Source of the DNA: Holothuria scabra
Lineage: Eukaryota; Echinodermata; Holothuroidea; Aspidochirotida; Holothuriidae
DNA length: 64,000 nt
NCBI GenBank assembly: GCA_037179385.1
Contig: CM074196.1
Location: forward strand, 31,513,486-31,577,485
Direction: 5' to 3'
Below the pieces are notes generated by a model. The model was not told the origin of the DNA. It did no database searches and worked only from the letters and a program-made list of their open reading frames with translations. The position numbers and the translations under genes are program-made. Numbering within the stretch: the first letter of the stretch is position 1; each line of letters opens with the position of its first letter. Positions 34,801 to 46,800 of this stretch are shown here, piece after piece.

Positions 34801-37800
34801 ATCATATTCAGTGAAATTGAAAGAATCAAGATACAGTTTAGTGTACAGCCATCCCTGGTGCATGTAAGGAAAGAAATTGAAAAATTGAAAGGTGATAAAC
34901 CCCAAATATGGCCGATCGGAGTCACACCATCACTTGCTGTCCTGATCCGTGGGAGAAAACTATTTGTAGGAAACTATTTACTCCCTTCCCTTTCTCATCC
35001 TTCCAGCGTTTTAGGTGTAGGCAAATATTACTAACAATGACATAATTTTCGTAAAAAAAGAAAACAGGGGAAAATAGCATAGCCTATTACAAAAATAAGA
35101 TACTTCGGGAAACGTTTTCCAGGTAGCAAACCTATATGGGTCCACATTGGACCCATAAAATATTGTATTCAAGATTCTTAAGTGCATTCACGTTGAGAGC
35201 CCAAACTCACGTGGGATATCATGCATTTTATCGACATTTTACCCACCTTAGGCAGTATGAGTTGAGTATTCCGCATTCAGTTGGCCATTAAGTCATATGG
35301 GCTGCCCTGATATTTTCCCGGCTTGCAGTCGGAACGTTAGAGATTCCAGTTCTGCTATAGGTCATACCAAAGACTTTAAAAACGGAACCCACTGCCGTTG
35401 TGCTGGGGTGCTCAGCATAAGCAATGGAGTAGGGAAAACAAGCCAGTGAGCCACAACTGGAAAAAGGCCGTGGCCGGCTCGAATGTAACCAGTTGGTTGG
35501 AAACTTGGCCGTAAAACTCCATGTGACTAACTAAACATATGCGGTCCGTAATGAATGCGTGCACATATGGACCCAAATGCTAACCCATAATCAAGGGTTC
35601 CATAATTGGATCCTATATAGGAATGTACCCTGGGATAAGATATCGTTTTTATGTTTTATTTTTGCAGGAGTCTTTGATTACATGTGAATTACTACCTCCG
35701 AGGGAAACCATTGTTTCTTGTAACATCGGAAACCCTATTCATTCGATGAAGGTAGGAACGTGCTTGTGATATCCCAATTTCTTTTAATTATGGGGCCACC
35801 CGTTGTTGGCCTCAAACCAGGCATTTACTTGAGAAAGAGGGCTCCCATCCTTGAGATAAGGTCTTTAGCCGAGGTCTTCATCTTGGGAAACTCCAGTTGT
35901 CACCGATGGCAACTTAACGGTCTATACCACAGCGCTAGTACGAAAACCTATGCACGTGATTATGTATGTGACGTCAGTGCGTTTCACTGGATAGAAATGA
36001 TCAAAGGCAATCGCTGTGTAACCAAAACGCGCGCACAACAGCACCCTAGTAACGATTGTTGTAAAATGGACGCCTGGATGGAAAAACAGAGAGATGCGTG
36101 GACGCAGTGACGTAGGTGCATAAGCCCTATACACAGGCTTTTCATTTGACTTTATAATACTCCCCGGCGGCCATGTTGGAGTACATGTAACTACGGTAGA
36201 CCACACTCGACGCGATTGCTACTACACACACCACGCACACGCAGTGCACACTGTACTGAGCGTTCATCACAAAGCCAGATGCAATCTCTGTGCGTGGTTT
36301 GTATATGACCGAATTGAGAAATTTCAACCATACATACATTGATGACGCAGCTACAAAGTTGACGTCACAAGCATGACCTTTATAAATCACACCAAATGCA
36401 AAAAATATTCTTCTAGCTAATTTATTTGTGGCACTTCTTAATTTTTTGTTGTTATTGTTTTAAAGTCGCATTTATTTCCCATGTCAGAAGCCGTCCCTTG
36501 AAAGTTTGCCCGCCTAAATTACGTTTTGGTCATCTTAAAAAAGCCAAGATGCATCGTTGGCTAAAGATCTGGTTCAGTGTGGTGATCCTGAATTAAAGAT
36601 CTCTTGGGGGTCTGATTGTTGCATGCATGCTAACTTATGCAAACATATTCAATGTGTTTTAACGAAGGGGGGAGGGGCATTTTTTTCTACTTTGGAGAGA
36701 AAAGAGGATATCAAACCACATAGCCACATGAATAATATTTGTTGGGAACTTTATGCTACAACTTAGGCAGTCGAAGGTAAAATAATTATTTGCAAGGGTT
36801 TTGAGTTTATTAAGATAATTGCAATATCAGATTTATTCTATATTTTCATCTTTTCACTAACAGAAAACGAAATTTACACTCACTTTTGATGTTCATGACG
36901 TCCCTGGCCATACGGAGACATTATACGTTAATCTTACCACCAACAGGTATATAAGTTTAAAAGTACACCGTATAGCAATAATTATGTAATGTGAAATTTG
37001 CATCCAAGGTATGAAATTGGACCAAACAAAAATTGCCCCCACAATTGGAGGAACGCGCACATTATTTAACGTACATTCCAGAAAATGTAGACAGTTTTGT
37101 AGAAATACTGCAGTTATAGGACTCATCTGACAACTGATTTGCATCCGGGGTTTTGTGTGTAAGTCAGTATTTCAGTCCCTTGTAAAATCGAAGCCATTTA
37201 TGCAGAGTAGCTTCGTTGTTTGACCCCAAATTTTCGTCGTTTCATTTCAAATTTTGATATCGTTGCCAATTCAGTTTCAGCATACTTACACTATACTAAG
37301 GTTTCATTTTTCTTAAATTGCTAACATTTTATGTATAGTATATTGTACGTTGTACAGGGGCAACGTCAGGGAGTGAAAGAGGACTATCCCCTCCATTCGT
37401 CAGAGATTGTGAAAGTAAAAGAAAGCGAAGGGGGAAATGGAGCACTCAACTTATGCTTCGCTGCCCTTATCAAAACACCCCGACTTCGCCCTGACGCTGT
37501 GCAGTCTACTTGGTTAAAAAGTGCGACATAAAATCCCATCCACGGACTTCCTATACATGGACAGAGCATACTGCACGGAAAGCTCATCGAAATTACTCTA
37601 TTTAAATAAAACGTGGTAGCGAGTTTCTTAGCAATTTTTCATACTGTGCGAATAAAATATTCAAATATTCGTTAATTCTTTTGCCTTTTAGTACATTAAT
37701 GGAGGAGGCTGATTCAATGATGGACAATAATCATACAGTTAGCATTAGACTCATACCCAAAGTTGAGGTGGAAATGGGAGGGTAAGTACGTGACATTCGT

Positions 37801-40800
37801 TGCCATGGCATGATTTCACAAGCTGGTTTTGCAAGAGTAATCTTTTTGTACATCACTTATGGTAATTTAGAAATGAAAACTTCATTGTCATCACATGACC
37901 ATCGTTTTTTCAGTTATTATTTAAATGTATACGACATCATTTCTCAGTCCTAGAAATGCAGAATAGAGGCGTGAAATGCCTGCCTGGTCGATCAATCATG
38001 TTTTCGGGGATATGAACCGACTAGAACATGTAACTATTGTTTTGAAATGGACCTGATGTGGGCATTTACACACTCTTTCAATAATATCGTTTCATTTCAT
38101 TTCTATGCTATATGTTATATAAAGCATTCTTCTGAGCGACGTCTCATTATCTCCCTAGATGGCAATTTTGAGTGTGGGTAAACGCGGATGATTACATCCT
38201 CTCCTAACGTTTTTGGAAGTTTTAAATGTCTGTTTTACGAGCAATGCAATTTCTTGAAAGTTAAAAGCCTGTTTTAATCCTGTTTACACTTAAGTAAATT
38301 TTAAGTGCAAAATAGAAAATTTGAAGAGATTTCTGTTGGTTCGTATTTGGCTGAGGAATAGCGCCGTCAGTCGGACCAATTTTTTGAAAAATTATGACGA
38401 AAATCTCCCCCCCCCCCCCCGTGCCCATATTACAGGAAATGCGTCTAACATCGTAAAATTCTTTGCTTCTATGTTATGTTTTAATTTAAACAAACACTTC
38501 CGAAAAATGTCATATTATTGATCAACGATTTAAAGAACGTCTTAAGTTTCGTTGTCAGAAAAAATTCAAAGTTTAGGTTTTCGAAACAAAACTACCAACA
38601 AGCGATGGCCTATTGAAAAACAATAGATGAACACGAATCTTTCCACCACTTGTCGGGTGTAAATAAATTTTCTTTTTTCTCTCTTAGACAATGAATTTTA
38701 TTGTTGATTATTAGTTGGACCCATTGCATTATCAAAAATTGTGGAAAAAAACTTTTGTTAGGGTTACATTTCGACTCACTCTTTTGAATGAAAGACAAAC
38801 TTTTTTGAATTACTTTCTGTTCTCTATTAAACAGTTTCTCCAACATGAAAAGACTGGTATATAACGAAATACAAACTGACGAAACTGAACAAGAAGACGG
38901 CAATGAAATAGTACACAACTACTGGGTAATGATTTTGTTCATGTAATTACGCATACAACCAAACGATTACTAAAAAATTCTGTTTGCATTATTTCCAGTA
39001 TTTACCATGGTTCTCGTACACCTTCAAATGTCTTTTTCTTATATCAAGAGATTTAAATCAATGGGGCATAATAACGATTGATGTGAGGCCGAGGGAGACC
39101 ATGGAAAATTCTCCCAAACACCCGGGAGAGGCACACCAATGTATTTTGTTCCCCAAGATTGGTGACTTTAAAACGCCAAAATGCAAGCAAGCAGAGGTCA
39201 AATTCTGTAACTCCAAACAGCTCCAATTCTCCAAACCTAGTTGACTTCAAGCCATTCATCCAACTGTCGAAAGAAACTTTTGACCAAAGGTACCTCTCAG
39301 ATTCCTGGAAATAACACTTTCCATGCTAATGATAGCCAAAATGGGGTAAATAATAGAGATATCGTTAGAACAATGTAAATATTAACACATGGTGGGAATG
39401 TTACCCCTTCAACCAGTTTCTTGTCTCCACAACTGCTGATCTTTAACGTTAAACGCTGCTCAGACAGCACATGTTTGAAATCTTATCAACACATACTTCG
39501 CCACCATTGTCTTGAAAAAAAAATTTCGGAGCATTTTGAACTACAGTTGGAAAAGTTGTGTCCCCATAGTTGCTGAAAAACCATCTTATTTTACTTCTTA
39601 AAGGGCAAGGGCAGTCACCCCCAAATTATTTCTAAGCAACGGGTAAATCTCACAATTTTCTTGTTATTTCTCTTTCGAGTATCTTTCGTAATATTTTAAG
39701 ACTCCGGTATATATTGCATACTTACAGTAAACCAAGTAGTTCATCCTTGCATAAATTTTACATTTGAAGAGAAAAAAAAACATTGTCACACGACTCTCGA
39801 GAGCCAATGAAACAAGACAGTCTACTACACTACCTCATGTTGGGGTGACTGTTCTTGCCTTTAAGAAGATCCCGCCCAAAAATGCTGCATTTCGCAAGGC
39901 ACCATCGATTTAGCTTACGGTGACAGTCAGTTTTCCGGTCTGTCATTGTACAGTTGTAGCCTGCTCTGTGTGTTTAACTTTCCAGTTATCTTTATGAGTG
40001 CAATTCATACCAAAGACTACTAATAACAATATAGACCTATTTTTAGACCTATTTTCGGTGTTGGAAAGTACGCTCGACCCTTGATTGGTCACAGAAAATG
40101 GAAGTTAAACCTAAACTGTGACATTGCACATCATTCGGTCAGTTACAAAAGAAGAAAAAAAAATTGAAAAGTTCGTAGCACCCTGAAATACCGAAAAAGT
40201 ATTTTACAATATTTTTAGCAATAAGTGTTTTTATTGATTTTTCTTAATAGGGGTTCCTATAGACCGCCAATAGCTTTTCTTTGGGGGAAAATGGACTGCA
40301 ACAATGGAAAACTTGAAACCAACTTACTATTTGAGTATCGAATTTTGTCTGCAAATTTTGGTTTAATCCTGACCAAAATTGTCTAATAAGGTCACTCAAC
40401 TGGCATGAAATTAATAGCAACACGAGACAGCGCACATACGCACATACACAAACAAAATAAAAGCCTTGCGCCAACATTACTTGTGGTACAATTAAGTTCC
40501 TCTGTTTCACCTTATTTTGTCAGGTTAAAAATAAAGGTCCTGCTGTGATAAAGGACGCTACTCTCATCGTCAGCTGGCCAATGAAGACAGACACCAATGA
40601 AAATCTCTTATACGTGACAGATTTGAAAATCACAGAAGGTGGAAAATGTGTCATAGATTCTGACAACTTAAAGGTTGATCCTTTCGAGGTAACTAACTTA
40701 TGTACATCAGGCGCGTAGCCAGGGTTGTGTCATGGGGGTGGTGTCATTGAGGGGCACAGCATGAGGGAAAACTTTAAGGATAGAGAGAAAAACCGTTATT

Positions 40801-43800
40801 TCAGGTATTTTTTGCATTGCAAGGTTGGGTATTGGGGGGCTCCAACCCCCCCACCTCTCCTCCCGTGGCAACGCCACTGATGCACATCATTGATCGAATG
40901 GGGTTCATACTTCACCTCAAACCCGGGCGGAAAAAGTGGGTGTGGAAAAGTATAATACTAAACTTGAAATTACCATTACCTTATAACAGTTCAACCATCC
41001 CCCAACATCCGAAAAGAATTCCCTGCCAGATGCAACCATGTCGCCATTGCAGTACCCTTATTTGGTTAGTTGCTGGGAGTGTCTCAGCCTGAAATTGTCG
41101 GGGACCTATTGCATTGTAAAGTGGTTAGAGCATCGTGATTTGTAGCCTGGAGTTGTGGTGTTCATCTTCTGCGCGGGTCATATCGAATACTTTTAGATGA
41201 AACCTACTGTCAATGTGCTCGGTGCTCAGAATAAGCAATTGAGTAGGATAAAGAGGTCAGTGAGACACAACTGGAAACTTGAAGACTGTTACCTACCTGA
41301 CTTAAACCAAGTTAAACCACTTGGTTAGAAATTGGGCGGGGAAACCTCATCTAAATAACAAATTGGGAGTAGTAGGGTAACAGTATTTACGTGGAACAAT
41401 AAATTCTATGCATAATTCCCGTTGATAGAAACAAAATAGGAACCAGCTTCTTAATAAGGCCTGGACTGTAACCTTTTTTTCTACGTCAATTAAGTTCCGA
41501 CTAGTTCCGATTGCAACCAAACTATGAAAACACATCCAAAGCAGCGCCACAATCAGATGGTAGACTCCACCTTGAAATTACGAACTCAACTCCCTACCTG
41601 CACTAATTTGAGAAAAGTTAGTGGTAATTGTCCCTCATGATATTCGGAAACAAAACAATCTTGTGTTCAGAAGAATCAAACTTCCACCAAAAAGAAGAAA
41701 AGAAAACTTATAAATTTTCGATGGCAAAACTTATTTTGAAACAAAAGCCAGAGCCCGCAAATTTTTTCTTATTTCGTTTTCAAGCATCTTCCATGATGTT
41801 TCAGGACTTCAACGTCAGGTGCGGATCCAAACTTTCCATAAAAAGGGGAACTGTTTTAAGAGAAAGCAGGAGTGTGAGAGAGTTGCACTGCTATAATTTC
41901 TCATATTTTTTTTATTGTTGATGTGGTGAAAAAGGGAGGACTGGGCCCGTAAATTTTCCCCCTTGGATCCGCGCCTGAGCATTGTATATTGAAGGTTAAC
42001 CAATAAGTGACCGTCATGATATTACTGATACGGTACTAATTTATTTAAAAAATATCGTCACATGACTATCAAGAGCAAATGATAAAACAAGACAAACTCC
42101 CATACAAATCCAAATCGGGTGGCTTCATTTCCCTTTTAATCACCCTTCATAAGATACGGTACCGGTATTCTCTTCTATACAGAAATATTTCAAAGTTTCA
42201 TAATATTTTTTCCAGCTGAGTTATTACCCGACTGATGGTTACGTCATTTCTCAACCTGAAGATTTTAACGTCAGCGATATAGAAGGTTCAGAAACCTCAG
42301 AACGAAGCAGACGTAATACTGATTTGGAAGACACTTTGACTGACACATTATACAGCCAAACACAGCGCCCTCTAATACATGAGATTTCATACGAAGCAAA
42401 CTGCAGTCGAGGTTATGCAGGTTGCGTAAACATCATCTGCAATATTACGAATTTTTCAAAGAAATCGGGAAACGTGGTTCTCACAATCACATCTCGTCTT
42501 CAAACAAAAACTGTGCAAAATGTGAGTTCATTTTTTGGTTTCACATTCCATACACTCTTAAAACGTTGGGTAAAATATCCGTTGGTTAAAGAAGTTTATG
42601 AAATGTGTTGGTAAAACTTTGCCCAACTTTGGGGCTAATTGGTGCACTGTTTAAACGCTGGGCAAAGTTTTTGTTGAGTAAAAGTAGTTGCCTAAGTGTT
42701 GGTCAATCTTTGCTCACAAAATGGTTAAATTTCCCCTTCCATGCACGCGTGTACTGTAATACCCAACTGCCTGGTCAAAATGACGATAAGATTTTATTCT
42801 ACAGTTGAGCATATTTTCCCTTTACCCACTTGTTGGGTAATTTTTTCCCAATTTGTTGGGTATATTATTGGTTGCAGTGTTTTCACCAAACAACAGTACA
42901 CTTGACCCGATTTGTTTTACAATTCTTCTCATAATCAGACATGGTACCATAACCTGAAAATTCTCTTTGGCATCTTTTATATTGGTCCAACAGCTACACT
43001 CGTTCATTATTTTAGACCATGAAATCGATCTCTATTTCCATAAAATTCTTTAAATAGTACTACGAACTAGAACACATTTGTATGAGATTCCATGATTCGT
43101 ATTTGGCGCAAAACTGCTATCCAATGAGAGGTTAGGATCTGGGATATTCTCTTTCACGTCCGAATGAACATATATATATTATTATTCGAAAGATTTCGGC
43201 ATAACAAGAAACCTGTCTCATAACCATGATAACAGTGTATGAGAGCTACGGACCAGTTAATTCTCATGCTGCCCTTGTGTTATATTTATGCATTGATGAA
43301 ACTACAAGACTTCATCACATCATTTACACACATCATTTTACAGTGCCTTTTAAAAATACAGTGCCTTTTAAAAATGATAGTTTTGGACGTACTTATACGG
43401 AACTCAGTGACAGACCAAATAGGTTATTAAGCCAGGGTTTTTAAACTGGGACCGATGGGTTGCCATAACCAGGGAGCTGCAGTGGCAGCTCCCTGCCATA
43501 ACATAGAACCTAACATGTAAAGAAAGCACCAACGGTTAAAGAAAAGATGATTAACATATAACCAACATTTGGTTAATGCATTTGCCCAACAGCATAATAA
43601 AAGAAGTGCCCAACAAGTGGGTATGTTTTTAAATGCTAATTTACCAAACAGTTGGGTAATCTCCTGCCCAACAGTTGGGTTCAAACTTTACCAAATTTGG
43701 TTGGTTAAAGTTTTGCCCAACTGTTTAGGTTGTTGAATAGATGCCCAGTATTGGTCAAAAAGTTGGACAAAATTTGCCCACTATTTTTAAGAGCGTATTT

Positions 43801-46800
43801 GGTAATGATTTGGTAATGATTCTTGTTTTAAATTGTAACAAGTAGCCGGCCTTCTTCACTCTGAAAACACACGAGTGAAGTTGTTCTCTCTCTAACTTGT
43901 CACTCTTTCACTCTACGATGAGTGAAAATTCAGTTCAAGAAAAGCCTTGTAGGCATTCCATCAAGAGTGAAACTTCTTTCCTTTAAAGTTAATTTCACCC
44001 TTCTTTAGCACTCTGATGGAGTGACTTAGTTCACTGTTTTATTTTACTTCTAATTACTCCTTTTTCCATACCGACTGCATGGTCAAGTGATAAGAGCATC
44101 TAACTTGTAGTCGGGAGGTCGGGAGTTCGAGTCCTGGCCGGGTCATACCAAAGACTTAAAAAATGGAACCTACTGGAATGAAGCCATTTTTAGTTAGTGA
44201 GCCACAAATGGAAAAAAGGTCACGGCTGGCTCGACTAAAACCAGTTGGTTAGAAACTGGGCTGAAAAACTCCATCTCACTAAATCCTTCTAACTTACTAC
44301 TTTTTCCGAGATCTGCAAGACGAGTTAGCAGCAATGATACGTTTAAAGAATGGTATTATTTTTAAAATGTGAGAAGGTTTGGAACATGCCTATCAGCCTA
44401 CAAAATGTTAAAGCATTTGAGAAAAGGTAAAAGTGATCTCGTATCACACTTTGTTTCGAAGCTCAAAGTTATACTCGGTTGGAGTTGGGATTTTCCCTTC
44501 AAGGAAGCAAGCCCCCCGATAGAAGCTCATAATCCGAAGCCACGACAAGGGCAATAAGTTGGCAAAAAAAAAAAAAAGGAAAAGGATGACACTAAAGTCT
44601 TGTTTTTAAGGAAATGTAGTCTCTTTTTTGGAGAACATGCTTTTTACATCAGCAAGATGAAGCAGACCGTATTGTTGGGCGACAAAGAGTTGGTGTGATT
44701 ACATATAAAAATTAAAAGGATGACAATTTGGGGGCGGTTTGCAATTTTACCCGAAAAAATCCGAACAAGAATCTGGATTTATACGAAAGAGGTCTAAAAA
44801 GGTTGAGTTTTCTTTTCTTTTTTTTTTGGGGGGGGGGGGGGCAGTTGGGTCCTTTTCTGCAAAACCAAGCTTATGTCTGGGCAACGGACGTTGTTTATTA
44901 CACATTATTTTTTGGATTGAAACTCCCCGGGAAAATTTGGAATTTGTTCAACTGGTTGCCTTCCCCGACCCCCTCTCTCACCCCGCTTGGTAGTACAATA
45001 GATGAGGTAAGGGAGGCATGCAATTGCGTCCAGATTTTGACATGTTTTCAGACCCTGTCCGTTATATTCTTTTCGTCTGAAGTGAGTGAGATCAGATGAG
45101 GCTAAACGACACACCAACGCGAATGTGTTATATGGTGTAAGTCACCTGGATAAAAGGTTTAAAGTTAAATTTATATTCAAGTATGATTCACGGCACGTGC
45201 CAAACTCACCGTGGACATATTCTAAAACCTCCAGTCCACAGGGGACTCTTTTCGTCTGAAAGTTTTTGATTTGGGTTTTGCACTCCTTTCATTGAAATTG
45301 AGAAGTACGGTGGTTTAGAGGAACCAAAGCAAAGGACTGGCCCAACCACTCTCTTACAAAATTTTAAGGAAAACAAATAAAATCAAGGTTGCAGGCTCTA
45401 CACTCTATTATCATCAGAGCAACGATTTTTTTACCTCTAGATTTAGCGGTAACATTTGACATACAGACTTAAGTTGGTTCAAAAAGTTCACCAGAGTTAG
45501 ATCATGCAGTGCAAATCTAATCAATATATGGTCAACTGTGATCATAATTATGGGAAAATATAATGGGGTTGTCCCACCCTCGGGCAAAGTTCTGTACGCA
45601 GCAAGTTCATTTCGAAATAGAAGGGGAACGTATGGTAATTTTGAGCATAACATAGCAACATACAAAGGAATTTTGAAGAAACTAGTGAGTCTATATGACC
45701 TGCTGACACCAAGAAGTAACCCTAACCTAGATGTGTAGGTTGAAGGTACCCTCGAACATGAGAAGCGAGTAATTAAGCCTAGAAGACTTGTCATGAGTCA
45801 AGAAGACTTTTAATCAATAGAGGTCATGCACGTGACGTTTCAATTTGGCATACTGGGCTACTGATCATGTACAGTAGATGTGTTACCAATACGCGCGCAC
45901 AACAGCACCGTAGTAACAATTGTTCTATAATGGACGCCTGGTTGGCAAAATAAGAATGACGCGCAAGGCACTGACGTCGGTGCGTGACTTCTTTATCCAA
46001 GTCATCCTGTGTTTTATTTGTCATCCCGATATGATATCACATGCAAGCTCCATTATTCTATGACATCTTTTCAATTTTTCAAACAGCCTGAATCTAGACC
46101 GTGGACTGTCGTCTCGAGCGCTAGCTTCACCATTAATCGGTTACCGTATGTCTCTCAACCAGATGACCTTCCCAGCAAATATGAAATGGTAATTAACTGT
46201 GGTAAATCTTTGCAATTAATTAACTATAAGCTTGGAAAGACAATTTTTACATTAGGCATAAGGTTGCCTCCATACAATTTATACCAGACACCCCCCCCCC
46301 CCCTTTTTGTTGAAAAAGTGCTGTTACAGCAAGGTCAACCCTACTTTCTATTATCACCTTTGTCAGTAGTAGCTGCCATGTCCATCACTATCTAAACAAA
46401 GAGTCCCACTGAAAACCTGATTCATAAAGGCAAAGACTATTTATTCAGTGAAAGCCACGTTTGCAACCAGAGCTGCCTCAGCAGACCAGGACAATAGGCT
46501 TGTCTCTTTGGACACATGTAGGCTGGTTGTGCTGGCACTGAAGTGTGATGAACTGTGTAAACAAACAGTTACCAGACTACATAGAGGTAGCTTATGCCAA
46601 ATGAACGACTCCAAATGAGAAATACAAGTGTAGTATAAATTACATATTGACGTCGGGGGGGGGGGGGCAAACTCAACAATTTAAATCAAATTGTTTATTT
46701 AGTTAAACTATACTAGTTCATATGGAAAACAATAGATTGCGCCCTTACCCCAGTAAAAAACGTTCCTGCAGTGACTGTCCATTAATATTAGGATGTGGTG

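Larger units (their letters stand above)
29324..35667. other. Introns 9 to 11
   Basis: Exons 10 and 11 split this span. It contains a C tract (29825-29838), a degenerate tandem array (30118-31140) with a SINE inserted in it, a TTAA-family MITE (33098-33391), two head-to-head fold-back MITEs (33857-34180), a CACTA-like element (34319-34574), an unclassified repeat (34686-34960) and a tRNA-headed SINE (35330-35530). I see nothing recognisable in 31260-32640. Confidence 0.7.
35752..42215. other. Introns 12 to 16
   Basis: Exons 13-16 split this span. It contains a repeat of about 180 bp (35945-36125), a C tract (38406-38420), a complete TTAA MITE (39602-39860), a hAT-like MITE (40708-40879), a tRNA-headed SINE (41110-41365) and a TTAA MITE carrying a nested MITE (41745-42110). 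Nothing was recognised in 36130-36860, 36950-37690, 37790-38400 or 39865-40520. Confidence 0.7.

Noticed and set aside
35760..36110. 116-codon open frame after exon 12
   Set aside because: It starts inside the intron just after the donor and overlaps an interspersed repeat; no conserved motif.
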